Shown piece by piece: positions 14,321 through 27,173 of a DNA stretch of 64,000 nucleotides. Position numbers and translations under genes: made by a program. The notes under the pieces were generated by a model that saw only the letters and a list, made by a program, of their open reading frames with translations, had not been told where the DNA came from and ran no database searches. How positions within the stretch are numbered: the stretch's first letter is position 1; the number at the start of each line of letters is the position of its first letter. Source of the DNA: Karalla daura (taxonomy: Eukaryota > Chordata > Actinopteri > Chaetodontiformes > Leiognathidae); contig CM055188.1 in NCBI GenBank assembly GCA_029224185.1, forward strand, positions 27,371,997 through 27,435,996, read 5' to 3'.

Positions 14321-14899
14321 TAAGATACAATAAAACAAAGAGGAATATGGGAATAGAGGAGAAATAAGTGAGATTGGTGATCACAGCAAAAAGTCTGACA
14401 CAAGGTCTGACAAGGTCTCTCATTCAACCCCTACAGACATAAACAAAACTCACATTGTCCAGGGACAGGACACTAGCGCTAGTGAGTGTGAAGATTAACA
14501 TCAAGATACAGTTTGGAGATAACTTTCTAATGATTTCCCTGACTCCAGCTTTGAAATTATTGACCTGACCAGAGCAGATCCTGCTGACATTGCCACCAAA
14601 AATACCCAGAGCACATTTTTCATGTAATTGTTGAAGAAATTCAAGTAGAGGAGGGATTTATGGTATCTGGAAGATGACCTTGACAGAACAGATGGAGATG
14701 AGACAGATGTGATCACAGGGAATTACGTCAACCATGAGGATGACTCACAGGTAGTAATAACGTGATACGATCAGGAAGGTTTGGGGGTAAAGATGTTGCA
14801 ATACCAGTACCGTATTTACTTAATCAAATATAGAGAAATCTACAGATATTTTAAGTGGGTAAAGGTTTTTTTCTATTCGATTCCATCAATTCCTCGTTC

Positions 14900-15490
14900 C
14901 TCCTCCATGTCACCATGTCCTTTACTTTAATGGCACTGTTCTGTTTCCACATTATTCTGAAAGCACATGATATCTGTGGGGCTGAAAGACAACCAGTTGG
15001 GCGGATCTGGGTGAAAGGATTACTAGACCATGGTGTCATGCCAGTGAACCTGTCAAAGGCTTTCATTTTAGCCTGGGTCCATATAATTGACTCAGTTGGT
15101 GTAGACATCCCGATGACATCATTTCTCAACTTCTGTCCCGGTGAGAGATCAGCTGTTGAGAAGGCTCTCTGAGGCGCAGTGGAAGAAAGTGATGAAGAGG
15201 ACTTGCTCGATCTCTTTACAAGAATGGGTTCCCATTTCCCATATCTCCAGAACAGCATGGAGTCTGCCATACAAACAATGTCACGTGAGGCCTCTATGAG
15301 AGAGCCAAAGTATGTAGCTGATTGCTTCTCCACACCCATGGCACTCGTACAACAGAAACAATCAGACAAGGAAAGAGTGCCGTCTCTGTGTGAGACAAGG
15401 AAAGCCACAGGTGTTCCAAGTGTTTGAAACAACGAAGGTGGTGTCATGTCAGAGAGCGAACAGGCAGCCTTTAATCATCTCCAGCGTATC
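14900..15490 (+). pseudogene. Broken coding remnant of unknown family
   Basis: One plus-strand frame from about 14900 to 15490 reads as plausible globular protein (segments such as FLNFCPGERSAVEKAL, EESDEEDLLDLFTRMGS, REPKYVADCF) interrupted by stops at 15168 and 15424. The phrase KYVADCF and the preceding FCPGERSAVEKAL remind me weakly of C-terminal parts of HECT-like proteins carried by fish repeats, but this is not a firm match. No introns, promoter or intact ends are visible. The long minus-strand open frame over the same bases (14851-15447) is probably a shadow. Likely a decayed retrogene or transposable-element piece. Confidence 0.35.
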
Positions 15491-18400
15491 GTAAAAAATG
15501 CTGAGGAAAACAAGCATGGAAAAAAATGTGTTCACAAATTCCTGTGGAAAATAAATTGTGGTATGCATTAATGCAAAAACAGGGCACAGTAGAGGTCCTG
15601 TGGTTCATTCATGTGGAACTACATAAAGTATGAACTCATGAGGTTTGTTCATACCATGGAATTTGCACAGAGTTTGACAACATCCTGTCCAGCAACTTCA
15701 TCTTTTAAACTGTCATGATGAGGTCTAATAGTAACAGGCCTCATTATTGTGTGATTGAAGTTTTTGTTTGTTTGTTTTGTTATTGAATCATTTGATACAC
15801 ACAAATATGTGGTGAGCTGTCTATAATTATGTTTGTGCAATAGTGTACCACCATAGTTTCGACATGATTTTTTTCTTCTGATCGAACATTCAATTGCATC
15901 TATGTATGTGTATGTGCCCTTAGAGAGTTTTTTTGGTCTATTTGTATAAACAGTAGTGCATACTTGAGAAAACTGTGAGCTGGAAACATAGAGTGGAGTC
16001 AAACTCCATCCCCAACAGGACACAGACTTGTCACATAAGCCTGTGTCCTGATGGTGTGTGCATTCCAAACCTGTGTGCTGTCATCCAACAATATCTTTCT
16101 CTTTCATCTTTTTTCTCCAATTATCCTCCTCTCTTGTTTTACCTCTTTGTACCTGTGGTTTCTGCGGTCATAAAGACATCCAGGACCCTGTAGTCACAAC
16201 TACAGGGGCAACTTAAAGTCTTCAGTCTCCAGCTCATAGCACTTTTTTGCGCTTGGAAAAACATGCACCAGACAGAGAAGCCCACAAGTCTCCAGCCTGC
16301 AATTTCAATTTGGGAGGTTTTTGATGCAATGCAACACAGCTAATCAATTCTACTGAGCCCCTAGCCTCTTTTAGAAGTCTTACATTATTACTTCTAAATT
16401 TGAGTAAGGTTGTTGGTGGCTACACGGTATCTATCTGCTAAACAACACAAGCTAGGTGGTGTTGTATCTTAAACCTGAACATCTTGCTTGAGGATCTGAG
16501 GGTTGAGATGGTATCCTATAGCCCCTGGGACGTTGTACTGACTTATTACCTTTCTGTGGCCTAGACATTATGTGACTGGAAGATTGATTTATGAGGGAAA
16601 GTTCAAGGTTTCACTGATATCTGGGCAATAAGGAGGACCACACACAAGTAGCTAAATGTAGAGAAACAAGCTGATTTGATCTACTTAGTGGTGTAATGTA
16701 GAGCTGTTACTGAGTTAAAAACCAAAGACAATTAATATCAGCTATATTTAAGTTAAATTATAATCCCATCCCGGATTATAATTCCTGTCTATGTCATAAA
16801 ACCTGGTATGTCGAAAATATAGTCATATATGAATATAGTCATATATGACTATAGATAGAGATATCTATTGATGAGGCACTTAAATAGCCTTGAATATTGA
16901 TAAAATAACAATGTATCAAAGTCCTACATCCAAGTACACTGACTACATTTAATGGAATTTGAACTGTGAAGAGCAGTAAACAAGTCACAGATTGCTGGAA
17001 CCCAAAAACAACCAACAGAATTAAAACATTTACCTGGACAAGCTTTGATTTGCATTTAGTTATCTGTTTTACATTCCACTTAGCCAGAGTTTGAATTCAG
17101 ACCAAGACATCAACAAATGTGCGACATCTGAGAGGAAAGATTGTAAAATACTTGATTTTAGTAGAATAGAAAGAAATAGATTAGATTAGATAACCCTTTA
17201 TTCGTTCCAGGTTTCAAATAAGATTAAATGAAACTATCAATTTGAGTTCAGCAAAGCATTTGTGCATAATCCTAGTCCACAAGGATCAGATGCTCTCTCC
17301 ATTTTAGTAGCATCTGTCAGTGTGTGTAAACAGCAAAGCTGCCAGTGGCCGGGTTCAAGAGGTTATTGAAACACAATAGAAACAATAACATCTCATTAAT
17401 TGTTGATGTTACATCAAAGTTTTACATTACGTTAAAATACCAACCTGGATGTGGCTGCAAACATGAATACACACATAGTTTTAGGCCTCTCAACTGGTGT
17501 ATGACCTTTTCCATAAGACTGATTAAAACCATAAGAAATGACTGAAATCCTGTGTTATTTTTTAACATGTTTTGAATGATTTCTTTTTTTTATTCTTAAA
17601 GGAAGTTTTAATTGCATGAATTGTGTGGATGGTCATTTCAGATTGCTTGTGCAAGCCAACTCAATGCTTAAACCATTCTCATGTCATTCATGCTTTGTGG
17701 TTACATTGATAATTACAGAAATGAAACCATGGCTAAAAAGGCCATGACAGCAAAAGTTAGGAAACAAACATTGCTGTGTGGCAGAGCTGTGCTGAAATAA
17801 ATCAATGTGACCTATCCTGCTCCTTGTGATAATGGACAACCAGAATGTTTTGGTCTTGATGACATTTATTATGAAAGCCTTTTTGAACTTCATGTCAACA
17901 AAATTTGTTTTATCAGCCACAATGGCAGACAACCAGCCACACAATGCTATGCCAAGAACTCAGAGCTGCTGCAGCTACAGCTGCAGCCACAGGAGGGTGT
18001 CAAAGTGCTCTAAAAATGGCCTGGAAGAGCAAATTAACAGGCACAAAAGTGGAAGATGATCCAAAGTGGTCACAGTAAACATTAAAAGTGAACAATTAAA
18101 GGCTTAATGAAAGACAATGAAAGTCCAGATATTGTTGATGACCATTTAAATAATTGCTAACACAAATAATTAGCACTGTTTCTGTTACCTGCACAGGAAG
18201 TTGATCAAAAGTATGAGTTTGAAAGGGAACCATTCAGCAGTTTCATGACTAAAAAAGAAACATGGATATGTACAATAAAACACAACATCAGGTTGTGTCA
18301 CCAGTCCAGGTGACAGCATGTCTGTGGCCTCCAGCAGAAGGGAAGTCTACCGTCTTTCCCAGGTAGGCAGCCTGAACCACCTTAGCTGGTTCCTCTGGAC

Positions 18401-18519
18401 ATGAAGGATCAGTGGCTTCACAGTGGCTTCAGATTTCCTAACTCACCCTGTCTCTAATGGCAGTGCAGTTGTCCATAAATCAGAAAGTGGGGAGACAAGG
18501 ACACTATAGAGTCACAGGC
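15491..18519. other. Gene-free intergenic stretch
   Basis: AT-rich sequence without a recognisable gene. Notable are a perfect 20-bp palindrome at 16834-16853 and a possible LINE tail remnant near 17172-17220. Short open frames show no family features. Confidence 0.5.
16834..16853. repeat. Perfect 20-bp AT-rich palindrome
   Basis: TATAGTCATA followed directly by its reverse complement TATGACTATA. A degenerate extra half (ATAGTCATATATGA) sits just upstream at about 16819-16832. No functional assignment. Confidence 0.8.
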
Positions 18520-18860
18520 CAGGTTTAGCAAGGCAGTGAGTATGGCTCTACAGTTGTTCACTGAGAAAGTACAACAGCAATCCTAAGCCAGTGACTGCGT
18601 CTGTCTGGAAAGGGCTCAGGCGAACAGAAACTACAAGCCCCAAGCTCAATCGGTCAACAACACAACCACGCGGCTAACGACCTCGACACCTTCTGCTGCT
18701 GCTTTGAAAAGAACCCCATCCCCCACTACTCCGCTCACCTCCCCCACCCCACCTCCCCCCACTTCTCTCCTTTCAGCAGGAGACTGCTGACTAACTAACT
18801 AGACCACTACACTAGATATAGATAGAAACTTTAATGAGGAGGTTTCCTTTGGGAAATTCA
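18520..18860 (+). mobile_element. Decayed non-LTR retrotransposon (L2/Rex-like) fragment
   Basis: Translated pieces read VWKGLRRT and, after a frameshift, NYKPQAQS and ANDLDTFCCCFEKNP. These resemble the linker between endonuclease and reverse transcriptase of fish LINEs (a TNYK motif followed by LADDLN-FYCRFE in intact copies; pattern recalled from the family). A C-rich segment and a tail-like GATAGAAACTTTAATGAGG follow. Frameshifted and truncated, so inactive. Confidence 0.5.
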
Positions 18861-21800
18861 GATACTAGACTTGATCGTTCTGTTGTGTCTCCACACTATG
18901 CACCTTAAATAACACGTTTTTCATGTTGTTAGTGCAAAAAAAAAATCACTTTCATGCCGTTATATACATTAAAAGCCACAGAGTGTGGGAGCTAGTCAGG
19001 CTGATAGCCCAGCTTGTAGGTCTGAGGCACCAAACCCACAGTGATCATTCTTCTCACTCCCCTATTGATGATGGACTCCTACAAAAAGAAGTGCCTGAGT
19101 TATCGTCAGACAGTGGAGAAGGTTACCAATGGGTAGGCCAACCAGTAGGCTATGTAGGATGTGTTGTGACTGCTTTTTTAAAAGCTGTGAGATAAACAGT
19201 AAATTACATTTGTTCCCAAACTGCTGTTTTTGATTTAGTCATGATGCAATGCATTGTCATATCTGATCAACATTGAATTCATTATTCTGCTTACCCATGC
19301 CCATTGAAAAGCAATATATAGTGCTAAAAGCACTAAATGACAACAAAACTACTTGGCACTCAGAAAGGTTGTAGACCCCTCCTCTACTCCCTCGCTTAGA
19401 GAGATTTTGGAGATTTTGCTTGAATACCATGTGAATTTCCACAATGTTGGAATAATAAATGCTTATTTTAATCTATATTAATCTTATTGTACCTTATTTT
19501 ATCAGTTTAACATGATGGATGCTGAAGTCAAAGGATGAAGACAGTGAGAGCATCTAGGAAAAGGGGAGTGGAATTGTCACAAGGATATCACAGATGAAAA
19601 ATCAACAGAAAAAGGTCAACAATCCTCTCATAATAGTAATGCCTTTCATAAGCTATGTGTATACTGTGTAAAACAAAATGTCTTGGCAAAATGTCACAAA
19701 ATCAGAAAGCAGCCATACAAGGAAAGGTTGGTGTATCTCAAAGGAATAGGATTGCAGTGGCCTCCTGTGGTTCCTCTGATGGCCAGAGGGACACTTGAAT
19801 GCACCCCTGCAAGAATACAAAATAGCTGTGTTCTTGTTTGGAGCCACATCTTTCCCCAGCAAAATTTGCATTGAGAAAGACACCTGAAAATGTTTAGGAT
19901 AGAATGCCTCTCACTGCAACTGAAGCAGTCTTTAACATTTTCTATGCAGATGATTGTCTTCTATGCATGTCAAGTAAAAACTATGCATATACCAGCAGGT
20001 ATGGGACATAAGAGCATTGCTTCATTTAACAAAGTGGTTAGCAATAGCAGGGCCATACTTTCCTCCATTCCTGAGACAGGAAAAGCAATTACCCTGGCCG
20101 ATACTCCCGGTGCCTGGTTTACAGGCAATGATCATAGTCTTTTTGCTTTGTAGGTGGCTGGACAGAAGAAATGGCTCCATCCAAGCACTACATTATGTCA
20201 AATGTCTCCTCGTGCTTGTAGAACAAGAACCCATGCAACAAGACTTCACCTGTGGCCCGTAGTTCAAGTGATTCTGATAGCGATATCACTAAGGATACCA
20301 TGGGATGATATAAACTAAAGGGCTGGCAAAGCCAGCTGTTCCTATCTGTGATTGTATCTTGTGCACCATGATGTGGCTGCCTGTATCATAAAAATCTTGA
20401 TGGCACTCACCCATTCACTACCAAATGTACACTGCATTTTGCATGATCCATCCACTCAACCAGGAGATGGTTGATCACAGAAAACTAACTAGTCCTGTAT
20501 CAGAGAAGAAAGCTACAACCCCAGGAACAGGGGTAGAAACAACTGAAAAATTACATGTTTGGGTGGGAGTTTGATCTGGATATGGACAATGTTTGGGTGG
20601 GAGTTTGATCTGGATATGGACAATAAAAAAATGTAAAAAAAACCCACAATGATGAGATATTACCTTGTAGAGCAGCCCTATGCGTTCATCATCAGAGAGG
20701 ACTGCAAATTGCCTAACCATAGCAATATAGGAGGCTCTGTCTCAGGCCACAATCTGTACGCTAACGCCAAGTACTGTCTGGCATATACTCATACTACACA
20801 TACTGTCAAAGTTGCGTATTGTCTGTGTCATATTGTATATACTTTATTTCATGTTGTCTGTGGTACCTTAGCAATAGCATGTTAGCATCAAAGATGCACA
20901 CTTGAAACTGAACATGTGATCATTATCATCAAATATACGTACCAATAGTCACATTTGCTTTCCTTATCTTTATTTACGTAAAACAGAAAGCAGTACAACA
21001 AAACTGCATGAGTTTATTTTTCAGATTGTGCATCTTTCTATTGGCTGCTCTCATCTCTGTCACCTCAAAGGATTGGTTACATACATGTTAAGGTCTCATG
21101 AAGTGGTAGAATATCTTTTATCTTGCAGAAGACATTTTGTAAAAAATGTCTTGAGAGGCCTTCAGATGGTCAAGACGGTAGTGACTGGCAAAGTTATCGT
21201 ATTTGCATTAAATAATTGTCCTTTGCAGACACGTTAGTACTTATCTTGTGCACATGAAATGAGAACTCATTTGCACAAATGCTGCAACTGTGGATACCAC
21301 TGTACTTGTGTCTGAGAAAGCACTTTAAGTGGTCATGAATACTAGAAAAGTGCTATACAAGAACTAGTCCATTTACCAAATAAGGCTGAGCCCAATCACT
21401 GACAGCAGAAAACACTTGCAGCCACTTGTATTGGCTATCTTATTCTTTTGGTCACTCCAGACAACTCATGACCAAAGGTCAGGGTCAGAATGTAGACAGA
21501 CTGATAAATTGTCTACACAACTGTTGGAGAAAATAATATTATACCTTTTATATTCTCATTTGATCAAAATATACTGTAGCCTGTATGACCTTGTGTGAAC
21601 TCCCAGTAATGAACCCATAGTCAGCAACTAAGTGCTACATATCAGTTTTTTCTCATGGTCTTTATCATTTGTTTTTCAGGATTTCTAATAAACTTTAAAT
21701 ATAAATACAAAAACAGACTGTTGCCTTATCAAGGAGCTATGTGGCAACTATGCATGGTGGGAACTATATTTCCATTTAGTCTACAGCTTTCTACATGTTG

Positions 21801-22050
21801 TTACGAGGTGAGGCAGATTATGATGAAGGTTGTGTGGTCATGAGAGTATAAATCTTGTGGAGACTGTTCTGGGAGCTCCTCTCGTATAACTCATGATGTT
21901 GAATGGGATTATTGTGTACATTTTAGGAGTAGAGATGAAGAAGACTGCTTCTAAAGTCCTTCCTGTGTAAGATAATATTTCTCTATCAACAACCATGGAT
22001 TATACAACCATGGTTAGTCACTGTATCACTGTGGATGCTATGGATACTAT
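18861..22050. other. Gene-free intergenic stretch
   Basis: No gene recognised. Contains the 34-bp tandem duplication at 20557-20624 and otherwise unique AT-rich sequence. Confidence 0.5.
20557..20624. repeat. Perfect tandem duplication of 34 bp
   Basis: Two identical head-to-tail copies (20557-20590 and 20591-20624) of a unit beginning GTTTGGGTGGGAG and ending GGATATGGACAAT. The lack of differences points to a recent event or to an assembly artefact. Confidence 0.9.
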
Positions 22051-22059
22051 CTGATCACT

Positions 22060-22250
22060 AGTCACTAATCCTTGCTGGGGCCTAGATGGGGCCAGCTGTG
22101 CATGTACTGCTGTAACCATGGTCTACTGGAGCCTATTTTCCAGCACACATGGTTTGAAGACAGGGAATACACTCCAGACAGGTTCATGCTGGAGCTAGAA
22201 ACCAGCAGACCCCTGCACTACCATTGGGTACCAGCGAGTAATATGATGAT
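22060..22250 (-). repeat. SINE-like interspersed repeat fragment
   Basis: Contains the 3'-end signatures seen in other copies in the window (GGGAATACACTCCAGACAGG; CAGCAGACCCCTGCACTACC). A similar end fragment lies at about 22650-22820. Family assigned by pattern only; orientation inferred from the order of these signatures and uncertain. Confidence 0.45.
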
Positions 22251-22252
22251 AC

Positions 22253-22420
<168 letters not shown>

Positions 22421-22649
22421 AAAGCGAGTAATAAGATTGATTGGAGACTATGGATCTCATATATGTGTGAGTGAGACGGTGAATAGTGTGGTGTGTATAC
22501 CCTGCTTTTGCTTAATGTGAGCTAGTAGGCACCAGCAGAGCCATGTGGCAACATTAGGTGAAAAGTAGAGAGTATAATGAGATCTGAGTTGCAGAATATG
22601 GTTGACATTCATCCTCATTTTACCTGGTTTGTACCCAGTTGTGTACCCA

Positions 22650-22850
22650 ATAGGGTGTATTCACTGCCTTTTGCCCTATGTAAGCTGCTGGAGATAGGCT
22701 CCATCAGACCCCTGCGACACCACTGGGTACAAAGAGAGTAATAAGATAATGGATGGGTGGTTGAGCAGACCGGCTGTAAAGGGCAGCCTCTGCAACCAGT
22801 GTATGAATGGGTGTGAATAGGTGAATGTGACTTGTGTCTGTCTGTACAAG
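22650..22850. repeat. SINE-like repeat 3' end fragment
   Basis: Shares GGAGATAGGCTCCATCAGAC and GACCCCTGCGACACCACTGG with the widespread fish repeat, ending in GATAATGGATGGGTGG. Body missing. Confidence 0.5.
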
Positions 22851-23193
22851 CGCTCTGAGTGGTCGTGGAGAGAAGAAAAGCTCTGTATGGAGGGGGAAAA
22901 AAATCCAGCCCGTTTATATCTTTTCATAGGACTTGAGGTGACAACTGTTCCAGATGGGGGACAAAAAAGGAGCAATGGGCTAAACAAAGAAAATAATATC
23001 CTCATTCTGCAACAATCTTTTTATTTTCATTTTATGATAACCATTTAAGTCCGTGTGGTGTGTAGTTGCATGTTTTCTAACCCTGCCTTGGAAGGACAGG
23101 GATATGAAAAAAGGATTCAAAAAAGAACAATCAATACTCACACAATTGGCGATGACGCCATCGCATGTTAAATGTCATCATGGGAGGCGCTCT

Positions 23194-23226
23194 CTAATCT
23201 ATCTATCTATCATCTATCTATCTATT
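23194..23226. repeat. (ATCT)n tetranucleotide microsatellite
   Basis: ATCT units with one CATCT interruption, within intergenic sequence just upstream of the GC-rich znf740 5' region. Confidence 0.85.
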
Positions 23227-23399
23227 ATTAAATTCTAATCTGTGGTTGTGATAATAATAATGAGGGTCGAATTGAAAAGCCAGTAAAAAAAACACTGGCA
23301 CTTCCACGGTGCGTAAGTCGTCTAATACGTCCCTGTTTTCTCCGTTTTCCACTCCTACCTCCTTTTTTCTCATATGCGTCTTTTCAGTCGTCGTGTGAA

Positions 23400-24600
23400 T
23401 CGTGCTTAGACACACACACATACACTCCCTCGCGCACAGAAGATCCAGCTCCCACCACCAACCAAACACCACCTCCTCCTCCTCCTCCACCACCACCACC
23501 ACCTCCTCCTCCTCCTCCACCACCACCACCTCCTCCTCCTCCGCCGCCGCCTCCTCCTCCTCCGCCTCCTCCTCCGCAGCAGAAGCAACAACTTTTATTA
23601 TTATCATCTTCTCTTACAATAGCGTCAAAGAAAGATGGATTCTTAACACGCTGGGTTTATAAGGCAGCGAAGAAGACGAAGAAGAAAGGAGGAGGTCACT
23701 TGTTTTTTTTCTTCCTCCAAAGGCATCGGTCGCATACATGTGTTTCTGTGGGAGCTTGGTGAGAAGAAGATGAGCCTTTTCTCCTGGGTTGAGGAGGCTG
23801 TACTGCTGCTGCTGCTGTGTAGGGGAGTGGGGGAACATCCTGTGGCGTTTCCTGTGTTTGTAAACTAGACGAAGGCTTTTGAAAAACGACGAAGACCGGA
23901 GTGAAGCTTTTAAAGGAGAAAGAGAAAGAGAGAGAAAAAAAAGGTATATAATTTTTTTTCACCCCCACACCTTCTTCTTCTTCTTGTCGATGTTTTGTGA
24001 ATAAGTATGTCTGCTTGTTTGTCGTTGTTTTCCTTGTTACCGATCCCCGTGATGTTGTTTTTTTATTGTGTGCGTGAATGTAAATGGCGTGGAAAACGAA
24101 CAAGTGGATTAAGCGTTATTCCACACAGCGTCAGTGTGTTAGCTTAGCATCGAGGGCTAACGAAGCATTAGCTTCGAGCATCGGGAAAGGGGGAGGCACT
24201 CTTTCAGTCTCACACAACGACATCGGCCATCATCACCCAGCCTCTTTTATATATCGCCTGGGTTGGTTTGAACGAGTGGAAAGCTTGAGAAGGAGGAGGT
24301 GGAGGAGGGGTGGTGGTGGCGGCTAGCTGTAGTAGCAGTGTAACAACAACAATAAGAAGAAGAATAATAAGAATCAACATCGTCGTCGTGTGTTATGCTG
24401 AAAAGAGGCTCCGATCCAGCATGCAAGATACATGGTTTCGTCCGGTTCCAGTGTAAAAATCTACGACCAGGTGGGCCCCGAAATAATGATCCCGATAACT
24501 GCATTTCAGCTGGGCGAGGACGCCGACATAGCAGCTAGTTAGCTGGTAGCTAGCTAGCTAACAACTAGCTGGGGAAAAAAAACTACTAACGCCAGACTGC
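23400..24600 (+). promoter_or_regulatory. znf740: Probable znf740 promoter and 5' noncoding exon region
   Basis: A GC-richer, CpG-containing island in otherwise AT-rich sequence, placed upstream of the first znf740 coding exon with no other gene near it. Candidate first-exon donors are AAAAAG then GTATAT near 23943 and GACCAG then GTGGGC near 24471; neither can be chosen without transcript data. Open frames here are triplet-repeat or antisense artefacts. A TAGC-rich palindromic patch lies at about 24530-24568. Confidence 0.45.
23468..23575. repeat. Uninterrupted NCC triplet tract (GGN on the minus strand)
   Basis: Thirty-six consecutive in-phase NCC triplets (21 TCC, 11 ACC, 4 GCC) arranged in alternating TCC and ACC blocks and ending before GCAGC. 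Lies in the probable promoter region of znf740. The phase is kept although the first base varies, unlike a simple pure microsatellite. Confidence 0.95.
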
Positions 24601-26990
24601 AAGGCCGGAACCAGAGCCAGGAAAAAAACACGTTTTTAAGTGAATTTCTAAGTTCTATCATGTTTTGAGGTATTTCTTTTTTATTTAACCAACAACGAGT
24701 GGGGGGAAAACTACATCGCAACCGTTGGTAGCCTCGCGTTAGCTATGTTATTTTCTTAGACTTCCCGATTTTTATTCCTTTATTAGCCCCCACGATCGTG
24801 TGTTTTCCGTTTTTGCAGCGAGTCGTGATGTAAATAAGAGGTTAGGGGGGTTGAATGGAATGAATTAAAAACAAGTGTAGCGGTGTTAGCCTTCTGCTAA
24901 CCCACCAACGCCAATGGCGAAAGCATTGTAGCGTTGAAGTCTGTGTGGCTCCATCTGGTCACAGTCAAACCTGCTCGGGAGGAAGCAAAACGTAAATAAA
25001 TATGCCGCAGTTGAGGAAAATAAGACCGAAAACATAAGAAACGTAATCCCCGAGGTGCCTTTCATCAATTAGAGTATAATTTCTTCGAATATATTTACGC
25101 CCTCCTCTGCAAATGTGATGTAGACTTTGGTGAAAAAAAAAGCTTCTTGTGAAAATGCAGCGACTGTCTTTCACTGTTTTGAACCTGTGCTTCGGAGAAG
25201 AAATCTTGGTTTAATTTAAAGGGAAAACACCTCGAACAAATTGTGGTATACATTGAATACATAGTCGTGTGCAATTTGTAGTGTGAAATTCAAGAATTCC
25301 ATTTATTTTTTACATATATTAAAAGCTAATTTTATCATGGGTATGTCGATTATTCTAACATCACCAGCATAGTAACACCTTCAAATCTGCACAGCAGGGA
25401 TTTTCCTTCCAGATTTTTCTCCCTCCTTTGTCTACACACTCTGTTGCTTCCTCCATGGATAGTATAAAACTTCCAATACTGTTCTAAATGGTAAATTACT
25501 TTATGTATGCACATATGCATTCACGTGTCCATTGCACTGGGGTTGTTGCCATCACGTTGTTTCCAGAGCAATAAAAATAAATAATTTTCGACTCCACACA
25601 TCAATTCATCAAAGCAAAGAAACTCCCACGACGTCTGTGCATTCAGCAGACCTTTTTTCAGCAGCAGGGGATCAAATCGACTGTTGAAAGTATTGATGGT
25701 CCAAAATGCAACAGCAGTACTGCCATTGTGTAAACATAATTTCATACATCCTGGAGATTTGTCTTCACCCAAGGAAGTGTTCATTGTGCACTTAGGTTTG
25801 TAAAAGGAGACAATACTCAGGGGGCCTCATTTTAGTTAAAAGAAAAGCAGTGTGAAAGTGGTTTCCTACCATAAGATTTTTCATACTCAGTGTCCATGCA
25901 GCAGGAGCAGCACCTTTTGCTCCGTCTCTGTGTGTGCATAGTTTGGGAGTCGTCCTGGGTCGTGTTTATTCTCCACCAAGTTTAGTTGTGTGAAAGTCCC
26001 GTCTGTTGCATGCGAGGGATGTTCCCTATTACTCAACATGACTTAAGAAAATCTGGCTAGTCATAAAGGAAAGACAAAAGCATTCAAATCAACTGAAACG
26101 GTACAGAATTTAGTCTACATGGATCAGCACCACCCACTGAAAAACTAACAAAAAACCCCCAAAATCTGAGTAGTTATGAGTATAAAATGAGAAGTGGGTG
26201 GCCCAACAGGAACCTGAGATATACAGGTCATAATCTTATCCTTCCCTTCTAATTAAGATATGTACAAAATTGATTTTGTTAATGGATGTTTTCCAGTAAT
26301 GGGTTAATTTTAACGGAGTTGATTAATTGTGCACATCCCCATTGCATATCATGCATGATTATCTAACCATAGAGAGAGAAGCAGCTGCAGAAAGCTATGT
26401 TTATGGTACTTATGTGTAATGGTAAGTATACTGACTAACAAAGTTATTTGTTCTCACTGAAAAAAGATTATTTATGTGTTTATATAATGTTTAAGTGTCA
26501 TAGTGAAAAAATTACCATCCTGACTGGAGTTAATGGAATAATATGTAATAACAAAGACAGCAAGTGATGCTGTAATTTAATGTTTGTCTGTTTCATCCAC
26601 ATCCTCCTCTTCCTCAGTTTTAATGCTAGATGAGTGAGGTGGGTGTGGCTTCCCACCAGCCCGACCATCCTGACTGACGGATCTCTGGATGACCTTGTCC
26701 CCACCCCTGTCCCTGCGCTCACATACACCACAGCAATGTCACATCTGCCCAGCAGCTCAGTCCGCGACCATATGAAATGGGTTTGTTTTGAGAACACCAA
26801 AGTGGTTACAAATAACTTTACTTGAAGTCTTGTGTCACTCAGGATGTTGTCGTTGATGACTAGCTTGGCAAATGCTATGTCACTGGCAAGATTGTCTTGA
26901 GATTCAGATCATTTCAATTTGTTTTTTTTTCTTTTTAGGGGTTCGATTTAGTTTTGGTCATGTGTTGCTTTTCATTTTCTTTCTTCGCAG
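24601..26990 (+). other. znf740: Probable first intron of znf740
   Basis: Between the GC-rich 5' region and the first coding exon (acceptor TTCTTCGCAG ending at 26990). No coding exon recognised inside. Confidence 0.45.
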
Positions 26991-27026
26991 GCGGGGCTGC
27001 TTGGCTGCGAAGCTGTCCTCTCCAGT

Positions 27027-27173
27027 ATGGCCCTGATGCAGGCCAGCTCGATGGCTGCTCCACCCAAAAAAATGATGGCTCCACTCGGCCACGGACCACC
27101 ACAGCGAGAGGGACCTGACCGTGGTCCCCAGAGCCACATGATCCTCCCATCTGGAATGAGCTGTCCACCCCTG
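27027..27173 (+). CDS. znf740: znf740 coding exon 1 (amino terminus)
   Basis: The exon begins at 26991 after TTCTTCGCAG; the first ATG is at 27027. It encodes 49 residues, low complexity and rich in Met, Pro, Gly and Gln. It ends in phase 0 at a slightly weak donor, GTTAGG. Confidence 0.85.

Noticed and set aside
14851..15447. 198-codon open frame on the minus strand
   Set aside because: No family resemblance; the opposite strand reads more like protein despite two stops, so this is probably its shadow.
23218..23662. Open frames on both strands (poly-Glu/Ala, poly-Arg, poly-Ser/Thr) near 23.5 kb
   Set aside because: Artefacts of the NCC triplet tract; they contain no non-repetitive conserved segment.
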